Below are positions 1 through 5,619 of a DNA stretch of 6,778 nucleotides, piece by piece. Under the pieces are notes generated by a model that saw only the letters and a program-made list of their open reading frames with translations, was not told the DNA's origin and searched no databases. Position numbers and translations under genes: made by a program. How positions within the stretch are numbered: the first letter of the stretch is position 1; every line of letters starts with the position of its first letter. Source of the stretch: JBKEBX01 sp047974615 (GTDB lineage: Bacteria; Bacillota; Clostridia; Lachnospirales; CAMZNU01); assembly GCA_047974615.1 (NCBI GenBank), contig JBKECM010000023.1, forward strand, positions 1 through 6,778. Reading direction: 5' to 3'.

Positions 1-32
1 GGACACGCAGGTAATTCTTCCTTAGTAATCAT
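1..32 (-). CDS. HxlR-family transcriptional regulator, N-terminus only (partial)
   Basis: Only the first ten codons and part of the eleventh are in the window, reading MITKEELPAC and then a Pro codon. An AGGAGG site (37-42) lies 4 bases before the ATG on the minus strand. An N-terminus ending in Cys-Pro is typical of HxlR-family winged-helix regulators, where the helix-turn-helix follows. In relatives such as YodB and HypR this conserved N-terminal Cys senses quinones, electrophiles or hypochlorite (family knowledge). The gene is divergent from the peptide/flavoenzyme operon, a common arrangement for a regulator of its neighbour, and HxlR genes often flank nitroreductases and flavin reductases. 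The call rests on very little sequence, so the family is probable and the target is inferred. Confidence 0.6.
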   Translation of the reverse strand, partial: MITKEELPAC

Positions 33-65
33 ATATCCTCCTAAAAGTATATAACATACATTTTT

Positions 66-106
66 GCACTAGTTGAGTTTTATCTCACTACATAATAAAA
101 TAGTGC
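66..106. promoter_or_regulatory. Candidate operator: inverted and direct CACTA repeats
   Basis: GCACTA (66-71) and TAGTGC (101-106) form a perfect 6-base inverted repeat. Inside it, AGTTGAG (71-77) and CTCACT (84-89) form a second, imperfect dyad, and CACTA recurs as a direct repeat at 67-71 and 86-90. The cluster lies between the divergent HxlR-type gene and the peptide operon, where an autoregulatory operator would be expected. It also brackets a possible plus-strand promoter, TTGAGT (73-78), 17 bases, TAAAAT (96-101). Binding by the regulator is inference. Confidence 0.35.
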
Positions 107-110
107 CTTC

Positions 111-139
111 TTGTTTATTGTTTTGTAAGAATTTATACT
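111..139 (+). promoter_or_regulatory. Candidate sigma-A promoter of the peptide operon
   Basis: TTGTTT (111-116) and TATACT (134-139) are separated by 17 bases, which fits a vegetative promoter with a weak -35 and a good -10. Transcription would begin near 146 and give a leader of about 50 bases before the precursor gene. The -10 is one arm of a perfect dyad, TATACT-T-AGTATA (134-146), and a second dyad, CTATAA-ATTAA-TTATAG (149-165), lies just downstream. Either could be an operator that blocks the promoter. An alternative promoter at 73-101 scores about as well by eye. Confidence 0.45.
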
Positions 140-182
140 TAGTATAGGCTATAAATTAATTATAGTCAAGTTATTTAGTGAA

Positions 183-188
183 AAGGAG
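183..188 (+). promoter_or_regulatory. Ribosome binding site of the precursor peptide
   Basis: AAGGAG ends 9 bases before the ATG at 198. It is a strong site and shows that this short reading frame is translated, although the gene is small. Confidence 0.75.
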
Positions 189-197
189 TGATTAATT

Positions 198-365
198 ATG
201 TCATTAAAAAATGTATCAGCATTGATGAGTTCATCTTCTTGTGGAGCAGAAGATCCGAAGGAAAAACCAGCATCAGCTTGTGGCTCTGGTTGTGGGGCAG
301 AAGATCCAAAAGAAAAACCTGAATCAGCGTGTGGTTCTGGTTGTGGAGCAGAAGATCCGAAGTAA
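198..365 (+). CDS. Cys-rich repeat RiPP precursor peptide (ranthipeptide-like)
   Basis: This is a 55-residue peptide with a good Shine-Dalgarno site, directly upstream of a radical SAM/SPASM enzyme. Residues 1-14 (MSLKNVSALMSSSS) form a short putative leader. Residues 15-55 are 2.4 copies of a 17-residue repeat, each starting CGAEDPK and, in the full copies, ending ACGSG. There are five Cys, at 15, 28, 32, 45 and 49. Cys15, Cys32 and Cys49 each have Asp four residues later (19, 36, 53) and Glu three later. Cys-X3-Asp is the spacing cross-linked by the SPASM enzyme PapB in freyrasin, a ranthipeptide with Cys-to-Asp side-chain thioethers (established knowledge). Cys28 and Cys45 instead have Cys at +4, so they are either unmodified or linked in another way. 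There is no double-Gly leader cleavage site and no adjacent exporter. The precursor role is strongly suggested by composition and context; the exact chemistry is inferred. The peptide could also be a metal-binding or redox peptide. Confidence 0.82.
   Translation: MSLKNVSALMSSSSCGAEDPKEKPASACGSGCGAEDPKEKPESACGSGCGAEDPK
240..362 (+). repeat. 51-base tandem repeat inside the precursor gene (2.4 copies)
   Basis: Unit 1 is 240-290, unit 2 is 291-341 and a partial unit 3 (seven codons) is 342-362. Units 1 and 2 differ at seven codons, each by one base. Six of these changes are synonymous and one changes Ala25 to Glu42. All Cys, Gly, Asp and Pro positions are identical. This pattern fits duplication followed by selection on the peptide sequence. 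Confidence 0.9.
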
Positions 366-372
366 CAGAATT

Positions 373-412
373 ATCTCGGTAGATATTATAGTAAATACTA
401 CCGAGATTTTTT
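373..412 (+). terminator. Intrinsic terminator or attenuator between precursor and maturase
   Basis: ATCTCGGTAG (373-382) pairs perfectly with CTACCGAGAT (398-407) around a 15-base AT-rich loop, and T residues run from 407 to 412. It begins 8 bases after the precursor stop codon. Partial termination here would give much more precursor mRNA than maturase mRNA, a common arrangement in RiPP operons. No obvious promoter was seen between it and the maturase gene, so some read-through is expected. Confidence 0.85.
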
Positions 413-450
413 CTAATAAATTTGTGGTTGAGAACATTATATTATATTTT

Positions 451-455
451 AGGAG
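451..455 (+). promoter_or_regulatory. Ribosome binding site that decides the maturase start
   Basis: AGGAG directly abuts the ATG at 456, which leaves no spacer for initiation there. The in-frame TTG at 465 lies 9 bases downstream, a normal distance. The site therefore favours TTG as the start codon. Confidence 0.65.
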
Positions 456-464
456 ATGATTAAT

Positions 465-1514
465 TTGAAACCTTACTTTGCATTTCAATGGCACATTACA
501 GATAATTGCGATCAAAGGTGTGAACATTGTTATATTTTTGCAGATGACAAAAATATTTGTCTAACAGAAATGAATTTTAATAATATGAAAAAGGTAATAA
601 ATGATTGCATAGACATGTGCAATAAACTTAATAGAACACCTTATTTTTACATAACAGGTGGAGATCCTATTTTACATAAGAATTTTTGGGATTTGTGTCA
701 GTTATTGAAGCAAAATGAAATATCATTTGGAATACTTGGAAATCCATTTCACCTTAATGATGAAGTATGTAAAAGGCTTGTAAGCTATGGGTGTAAAAAA
801 TATCAGTTGTCAATTGATGGTGCTCGAGAAACTCATGATAAGTTTCGTAAAAAAGGCTCCTTTGACACAACAATCGAAAAAATAAGCTGTATAAAAAAGG
901 CAGGTATGTACTGTGCAATTATGTCGACAGTATCAAGTGCAAATATGAATGAGTTTTCAGAAATAATAGATATAGTTGTAGAAAATGAGGTTGATGTTTT
1001 TGCATTTGGTAGATACTGTCCTAGTAATAATGGAAATGGTGAAACTTTTTCAAATGGCGATGAATTTCACATTCAGCCGTTACAATATAAAGCTTTTTTA
1101 GAAACTTGTTATGAAAAATACGAAAAGTATAAGAATAGAAATACACACTTTCAATTTAAAGACCATTTATGGAAATTGTTTTTATATGAAAAAGGAATTT
1201 TTGAAATTCCTAAAAATGCAGACAAAGAAATTATATATGACGGTTGCCATTGTGGTATAAGTCATATAACAATTTTACCAAATGGAGATGTATATGCTTG
1301 TAGAAGAATGGAAAGTAAAATTGGAAATATACTAGAAACATCAATATATGATATATTCTTAGGTCAAACAATGGAGAAATATAGAGATTTTAACAAATTT
1401 GAGAAATGTGCAAAGTGTGAACTATATGGATTTTGCAGAGGATGTCCTGCTGTAGCTTATGGATATACAGGGGATATGTATTCATCAGATCCACAATGTT
1501 GGAAAGAAGTATAG
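465..1514 (+). CDS. Radical SAM/SPASM peptide maturase, probably thioether-forming
   Basis: The protein has 349 residues when read from the TTG at 465. An in-frame ATG at 456 would add three residues but touches the Shine-Dalgarno site. Near the N-terminus, Cys15-X3-Cys19-X2-Cys22 binds the [4Fe-4S] cluster that cleaves S-adenosylmethionine, in the context QWHITDNCDQRCEHCY. GGDP at 65-68 is the SAM-contacting motif after the second strand. The C-terminal part is a SPASM domain with eight Cys (261, 263, 279, 315, 318, 324, 327, 345), including the ILPNGDVYAC stretch and CRGCPA, enough for two auxiliary clusters. This architecture is that of RiPP maturases such as PapB, and the gene follows the Cys-rich repeat peptide, which is its likely substrate. 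No separate peptide-recognition (RRE) domain is evident. The protein is cytosolic. The next gene starts 9 bases after its stop, with its ribosome binding site overlapping the stop codon. The radical SAM/SPASM assignment is firm; the thioether chemistry is inferred. Confidence 0.92.
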   Translation: MKPYFAFQWHITDNCDQRCEHCYIFADDKNICLTEMNFNNMKKVINDCIDMCNKLNRTPYFYITGGDPILHKNFWDLCQLLKQNEISFGILGNPFHLNDEVCKRLVSYGCKKYQLSIDGARETHDKFRKKGSFDTTIEKISCIKKAGMYCAIMSTVSSANMNEFSEIIDIVVENEVDVFAFGRYCPSNNGNGETFSNGDEFHIQPLQYKAFLETCYEKYEKYKNRNTHFQFKDHLWKLFLYEKGIFEIPKNADKEIIYDGCHCGISHITILPNGDVYACRRMESKIGNILETSIYDIFLGQTMEKYRDFNKFEKCAKCELYGFCRGCPAVAYGYTGDMYSSDPQCWKEV

Positions 1515-1523
1515 GAGGATACA

Positions 1524-2060
1524 ATGAGTTTTAGAAAGATTGATTTTAAAGAGTTAAAATTAAATCCAATGGAGATGATAAGTAAAGATTGGTGGCTAAT
1601 ATCAGCAGGAAATCAAGTCAGTGGTTATAACACAATGACAGCTTCTTGGGGGCATTTAGGAGCAGTATGGGAAAGACCAAACCGAACAGCACACGTTGGA
1701 CTTCCAACTACTGTCGTATATGTACGACCACATAGATATACAAAAGAGTTTATGGACAGAGAAGAATTATACACACTTTGTATTTTTGATAAAGAATATA
1801 AAAAACAGTTAATGCAATTAGGTATTAAGTCTGGTAGAGATAGCGATAAAGTTTTAGAAGTAGGATTAACACCAGTATTTGGTGAAAATTATACTTATTT
1901 TGAAGAAGCAAAATTAGTATTTGTATGTAAAAAAATTTATAATGCACCAATAGTTGAAAGTGGATTTGTTGACAAAGATTTAATAAAAGATAATTACCCA
2001 GAAAAAGACTTTCATGAAATGTATGTAGGAGAGATAGTTGAAGTTTTAGCTAGAAATTGA
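1524..2060 (+). CDS. Flavin reductase-like FMN-binding split-barrel protein
   Basis: This 178-residue protein starts at ATG 1524 with AGGAGG (1513-1518) 5 bases upstream. The segment TMTASWGHLGAVW (residues 38-50), followed by VRPHRYTKEFMD, is characteristic of the flavin reductase-like / flavoredoxin family, which binds FMN in a split beta-barrel and moves electrons between NAD(P)H, flavin and a partner. Residues between the tryptophan after GAV and the VRPHRY motif form a longer link than I recall in typical members. No signal peptide is present, so it is cytosolic. Its position directly after the maturase suggests it could supply electrons to the radical SAM enzyme or reduced flavin to the nitroreductases. 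That is inference, because members of this family are also common as stand-alone genes near HxlR regulators. Confidence 0.88.
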   Translation: MSFRKIDFKELKLNPMEMISKDWWLISAGNQVSGYNTMTASWGHLGAVWERPNRTAHVGLPTTVVYVRPHRYTKEFMDREELYTLCIFDKEYKKQLMQLGIKSGRDSDKVLEVGLTPVFGENYTYFEEAKLVFVCKKIYNAPIVESGFVDKDLIKDNYPEKDFHEMYVGEIVEVLARN

Positions 2061-2090
2061 TTGTAATATATTTGAGTTTGAGGTGACAAA

Positions 2091-2671
2091 ATGAATGAAA
2101 TAATTGAAATGATAAAAGATCGCAGAACGATACGAAAGTTTAAATATGAACAAATAGAAAAGAATGAGCTAGAAGCAATAATATCAGCAGGTCTTTATGC
2201 CCCAAGTGCAGGTGGCAGACAATCGGTTATAATTGCTGTTTCAAATGATTTTGAAGTAAATAAAAAACTTGGGGAAGGCAGAAGAATGCGAGTAAAACCG
2301 AAAATGGCGAATGGTAATAATTTTATTTCTAAAGAACATCCAAGTATAGCCGATGATCCGAATATTATTGATGCTTTTTATGGTGCTCCAACATTAATAA
2401 CTTTGTTTGCTCCTAAAGATTTTTTTTTAGCGAAATGGATTGTAGCGTTGTTGCTGAAAACATGATGTTAGCAGGACATAGCTTAGGTATTGGCTCATGT
2501 TTTATTGGTGGAGCAGTAGAAACCTTTTCTTCAGATTTTGGACAAGAAATTTTAGAAAAATGGGATTTACCAAAAGGTTATAAAGGTTACTTGCACATTG
2601 TATTTGGCTATCCTAAAACAGACAATCCATCACCAAAGCCGAGAAAAGAAGGTAGAGTGAAATTTTTATGA
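2091..2671 (+). pseudogene. Nitroreductase-family protein interrupted by a frameshift
   Basis: Two overlapping frames together make one complete nitroreductase of about 193 residues. The first half (from ATG 2091, GAGGTG site at 2080-2085) has the FMN-binding N-terminus RRTIRKF, the APSAGGRQS segment and YGAPTLIT, then goes off frame and stops at 2465. The second half is in the -1 frame and carries the DCSVVAENMMLAGHSLGIGS helix, FIGG, and the C-terminal FGYPKT. The change of frame falls in nine consecutive T at 2420-2428; one added base restores the family pattern. No other disruption is seen and all motifs are kept, so the event is recent, a sequencing error, or bypassed by slippage. If functional, it would be a cytosolic FMN enzyme reducing nitro compounds, quinones or a peptide intermediate with NAD(P)H. 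It sits between the flavin reductase and the macrodomain gene, whose ATG overlaps its stop. Confidence 0.85.
2420..2428 (+). other. Run of nine T at the frameshift point
   Basis: The run lies exactly where the two nitroreductase frames must join. In frame it reads GAT TTT TTT TTA, and a -1 slip in the T run moves the reading into the downstream frame. Runs of this length are prone to polymerase slippage, phase variation and base-calling error. Confidence 0.8.
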
Positions 2672-3444
2672 CACAAGAACAAAAATTAGATTTTTTAATT
2701 GATTATCTTATAGATGAAAATATAAAATTTAAACAAATGAAATCACCCCAAAATTTAGATGATAAAAAAGATTTGTTTCGTAGCTTATGTAACGTAAGAG
2801 AGCCAAAAGAGGTAAGCAAAGATTTTTTGAAAATTCAAAATGAGTATTTAAAAGCTGAAATAGAACAAAAAGGTATTGTAAATTATAGAGATATAGCAAA
2901 GACGGAAGCTAATAATATATATTTATGGCAAGGAGATATTACAAGTTTAAAAGTCGATGCCATTGTTAACGCAGGTAATAGTAAACTGTTAGGTTGTTTT
3001 TATCCTTTACATAATTGTATAGATAATGCTATTCATAGTTTTGCAGGTGTAGAGCTTAGAAATGAATGTTATAAAATTATGAATAAGCAAGGTGAAGACG
3101 AAAAAATGGGATTTGCAAAAATCACCAAAGCTTATAATTTACCGTCTAAAAATGTAATTCATACAGTTGGTCCGATAGTTCGAGGGCAACTTAGTGATAA
3201 AAATATATTAGATTTAGTTAGTTGTTATGAGGAATGTTTAAAACTTGCAGATAGCTATAAGTTGAAATCTATAGCTTTTTGTTGTATTTCAACTGGTGAA
3301 TATTGTTTTCCAAATGTTGAAGCAGGGGAAATAGCCGTTTCAACTGTGAAAAATTATCTTTTAAAAACGAATAGTGAAATTGAGGTGGTTTTTAATGTTT
3401 TTAAAGAAATCGACTATGAAATATACAAAAGATTATTATATTAA
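2668..3444 (+). CDS. Zn-dependent macrodomain, probable protein-ADP-ribose hydrolase
   Basis: This 258-residue protein starts at ATG 2668, which overlaps the nitroreductase stop as ATGA, suggesting translational coupling. Residues 1-80 are a helical N-terminal extension. The macrodomain starts at about 84: GDI (89-91) and NAGN (101-104) contact ADP-ribose, and STGEYCFP (208-215) matches the phosphate-binding loop. The segment GCFYPLHNC, with Cys110, His115 and Cys117, is the signature of the zinc-containing macrodomains of Staphylococcus and Streptococcus, which remove ADP-ribose put on by SirTM (established knowledge). The next gene encodes such a sirtuin, so the two form an on/off pair acting on a cytosolic protein. 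The end of the gene overlaps the sirtuin start by 50 bases. Confidence 0.93.
   Translation: MTQEQKLDFLIDYLIDENIKFKQMKSPQNLDDKKDLFRSLCNVREPKEVSKDFLKIQNEYLKAEIEQKGIVNYRDIAKTEANNIYLWQGDITSLKVDAIVNAGNSKLLGCFYPLHNCIDNAIHSFAGVELRNECYKIMNKQGEDEKMGFAKITKAYNLPSKNVIHTVGPIVRGQLSDKNILDLVSCYEECLKLADSYKLKSIAFCCISTGEYCFPNVEAGEIAVSTVKNYLLKTNSEIEVVFNVFKEIDYEIYKRLLY
3382..3388 (+). promoter_or_regulatory. Ribosome binding site that decides the sirtuin start
   Basis: GAGGTGG inside the macrodomain gene lies 6 bases before ATG 3395. Neither the upstream GTG at 3374 nor the later ATGs at 3416 and 3455 has an equally good site. Confidence 0.6.
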
Positions 3445-4279
3445 AATAAGTAAAATGGCAGAATTGATTAATAGTGCTGAAGCTATTGTTATTGGTGCAG
3501 GTGCAGGGTTATCAACCTCAGCAGGTTTTGTTTATGATGGAGAAAATTTTAATAGACATTTTAACGACTTTGAAGATAAATATGGTTTTAAAGATATGTA
3601 TACAGGTGGATTTTATAAATTTGAAACAAAAGAAGAATATTGGGCTTATTGGAGCAGATATATTTATGTAAATCGATTTTGTGACATTCCAACTGACCTT
3701 TACAAAAATCTTTTAGAATTAGTAAAAGATAAAAACTACTTTGTTATAACTACAAATGTAGACCATTGTTTTCAAAAAAGTGGATTTGATAAAGAGCGAT
3801 TATTTTATACTCAAGGTGATTATGGTCTGTTTCAATGTAGTGTACCATGTAGTAATGAAACTTATGAAAATAAAGATATTATTTTGAAAATGGTTGAACA
3901 ACAAGAAAATATGCGTATTCCGTCAGAGCTTATACCACTATGTCCTAATTGTGGCAAAGAAATGACAATGAATTTAAGAAGTGATAATTTATTTGTTGAA
4001 AATGATGGTTGGCATAGAAGTGCGAAAAATTATAGTGAGTTTATAGATGTCTATAAAAATAAGAAAATATTATTTATTGAATTAGGTGTTGGTTTCAATA
4101 CTCCTAGTATTATAAAATATCCTTTTTGGCAAATGACTTTTGCAAATAAAAATGCCAATTTAATATCTATCAATTTTAATGAAGCATTAGTGCCAAAAGA
4201 AATAGAGGGAAAGTCTGTATGTTTTAAAGAGGATATATATAAAGTTATTAAAATTTATAAGGAGGTATGTGATTATTAG
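3395..4279 (+). CDS. Class M sirtuin (SirTM), protein ADP-ribosyltransferase
   Basis: The protein has 294 residues from ATG 3395. GAGAGLSTSAGF (starting at residue 34) is the NAD-binding loop of sirtuins. TTNVDH (119-124) replaces the TQNID of deacylating sirtuins. TQGDYG (139-144) has Gln140 where classical sirtuins have the catalytic His. This is the known mark of class M sirtuins, which transfer ADP-ribose to proteins rather than deacylate (established knowledge). Cys148, Cys152, Cys183 and Cys186 form the zinc ribbon, and GVGFNTP (231-237) closes the nucleotide site. In staphylococci and streptococci SirTM modifies the lipoylated carrier GcvH-L, encoded beside it with LplA2. Neither gene is visible here, so the target may differ. 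The reading frame overlaps both neighbours, by 50 bases upstream and 11 bases downstream. Confidence 0.93.
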   Translation: MFLKKSTMKYTKDYYIKISKMAELINSAEAIVIGAGAGLSTSAGFVYDGENFNRHFNDFEDKYGFKDMYTGGFYKFETKEEYWAYWSRYIYVNRFCDIPTDLYKNLLELVKDKNYFVITTNVDHCFQKSGFDKERLFYTQGDYGLFQCSVPCSNETYENKDIILKMVEQQENMRIPSELIPLCPNCGKEMTMNLRSDNLFVENDGWHRSAKNYSEFIDVYKNKKILFIELGVGFNTPSIIKYPFWQMTFANKNANLISINFNEALVPKEIEGKSVCFKEDIYKVIKIYKEVCDY

Positions 4280-5606
4280 AACAACGATTAAAAAGATTTT
4301 AGGTGCTTTACTTGTATGCTTGTCCATTACAAGTTGTAGCGAAAATCAAAATGATGAAATTTTAAGTGAAAGTAACATTAATTACAGTATACAAGCACCA
4401 TTGGAGATTTATATTGTTACAGATATACATTATTTGTCTAACAACATTAATGATAAAGGTGTTGCTTTTCAGAAAATGGTTGATAGCAGTGATGGTAGAT
4501 TAATTAAGTATATTAGTGAATTAACAGATGCCTTCGTATATGAAATTTTAGAAAACAAGCCAGATATTTTAATTATAAGTGGCGATTTAACTCATAATGG
4601 TGAAAAAGAAAGTCATCTAGAATTAGCTGAAAAATTGAAAGAAATCGAAAATAATGGTACTAAAGTATACGTAGTTGCAGGTAATCACGATATTAATAAC
4701 CCGTATGCACGAGAGTTTAAAGGGAGCGAACAAGTTATTACAGAATTTGTAACACCTTTAGAATTTGAAAAAATTTATTCGGAATTTGGGTATGATGAAG
4801 CTTATATGCGTGATAAAAATTCTTTAAGCTATCTTGCTACACCGACAGAAGATTTATGGGTTTTAATGCTAGATACCAACATCTACGAACAAAATGTTTC
4901 ATATCCAATTACAAATGGTCAAATTTCAAAGGAAACTTTAGAATGGATTAAGGAATGTAGTAATATCGCAAAAGAGAATAATGCAGAAATAATTACAGTT
5001 ATGCACCATAATTTATACAAGCATAGTGAAATTTTATATAAAGGATTTACTTTAGATAATTATGAAGAAGTATTATCTGTTTTTAAAGAATGTGAGTTAA
5101 ATATTGTTTTTAGTGGTCATATTCATATTCAAGATATAATGGCAGATGCAGGTGAAAATGTATTTGATGTTGTGAACAGTAGTTTTATCATGTACCCAGT
5201 ACAATATGGGAAAATTAATATTAATACAGATGGATTAATATATAATACTGAATTAGTTGATGTAGAAAAATGGGCAGAAGATTTTAATGTTAAAAACAAT
5301 GAGTTATTAGATTTTAATGATTTTTCAAAGGATTATTTTTTTGAAGCATCATCATTAAAAACTTTTAATGAACTTATGGTAACAGGTTTATATTCTGAAG
5401 AAGTTGCTAAAAAAATGGCAGATACGATGGCTTTACTTAACATAAATTATTTTGGTGGTACAACAGATGAAATAAGGGAAGAAGTAACTGAAAGCGAGGG
5501 CTATAAATTATGGCTTGAAAGTGAAAATAGCTTTTTAAAGTACTATGTAATTGATATGTCAGAAGAAAATGCAAATGACAACAATTATTTAAAAATAAAT
5601 GATTGA
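4269..5606 (+). CDS. Metallophosphoesterase lipoprotein (calcineurin-like)
   Basis: This 445-residue protein has an N-terminal lysine pair, a hydrophobic stretch (10-20) and the lipobox ITSC with Cys23, so it is probably a membrane-anchored lipoprotein facing outward. All core motifs of calcineurin-like phosphoesterases are present: Asp52-X-His54, GDLTHNG (105-111), GNHD (138-141), the His246-His247 pair and GHIHIQD (283-289), which together hold two metal ions. The substrate cannot be told; members cleave phosphomonoesters, phosphodiesters or cyclic nucleotides. A C-terminal extension (from about 330) is not recognised. The best start is GTG 4269, overlapping the sirtuin stop by 11 bases, but AAGGAGG (4259-4265) is only 3 bases away. 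The spacing is unusually short, and the signal peptide argues against a later start. Confidence 0.88.
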   Translation: MIIRTTIKKILGALLVCLSITSCSENQNDEILSESNINYSIQAPLEIYIVTDIHYLSNNINDKGVAFQKMVDSSDGRLIKYISELTDAFVYEILENKPDILIISGDLTHNGEKESHLELAEKLKEIENNGTKVYVVAGNHDINNPYAREFKGSEQVITEFVTPLEFEKIYSEFGYDEAYMRDKNSLSYLATPTEDLWVLMLDTNIYEQNVSYPITNGQISKETLEWIKECSNIAKENNAEIITVMHHNLYKHSEILYKGFTLDNYEEVLSVFKECELNIVFSGHIHIQDIMADAGENVFDVVNSSFIMYPVQYGKININTDGLIYNTELVDVEKWAEDFNVKNNELLDFNDFSKDYFFEASSLKTFNELMVTGLYSEEVAKKMADTMALLNINYFGGTTDEIREEVTESEGYKLWLESENSFLKYYVIDMSEENANDNNYLKIND

Positions 5607-5619
5607 TAGTGGAGGAAAT

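Noticed and set aside
240..362. CRISPR array or non-coding satellite
   Set aside because: Units are adjacent without spacers, keep the reading frame and differ mainly at silent positions, so they are coding repeats.
198..365. SCIFF peptide (six Cys in forty-five residues)
   Set aside because: The peptide has five Cys in a regular 17-residue repeat, unlike the SCIFF pattern, and the neighbour genes also differ from that locus.
241..459. 72-codon plus-strand frame overlapping the precursor gene
   Set aside because: It is the +1 shadow of the repeat peptide, runs through the terminator and has no ribosome binding site at its start; the frame at 198-365 has the site and the conserved Cys pattern.
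324..527. 67-codon minus-strand frame
   Set aside because: It is antisense to the precursor end, terminator and maturase start, with no ribosome binding site or recognisable motif.
2435..2671. Second half of the nitroreductase as a separate small gene
   Set aside because: It lacks a ribosome binding site and starts in the middle of the conserved fold; it is the frameshifted continuation of the gene at 2091.
3474..3671. 65-codon plus-strand frame inside the sirtuin gene
   Set aside because: It is a shadow in another frame of a clearly conserved sirtuin sequence.
3395..4279. Classical NAD-dependent protein deacetylase (CobB-like)
   Set aside because: The catalytic His is replaced by Gln and TQNID by TTNVD, which places it with ADP-ribosylating class M sirtuins.
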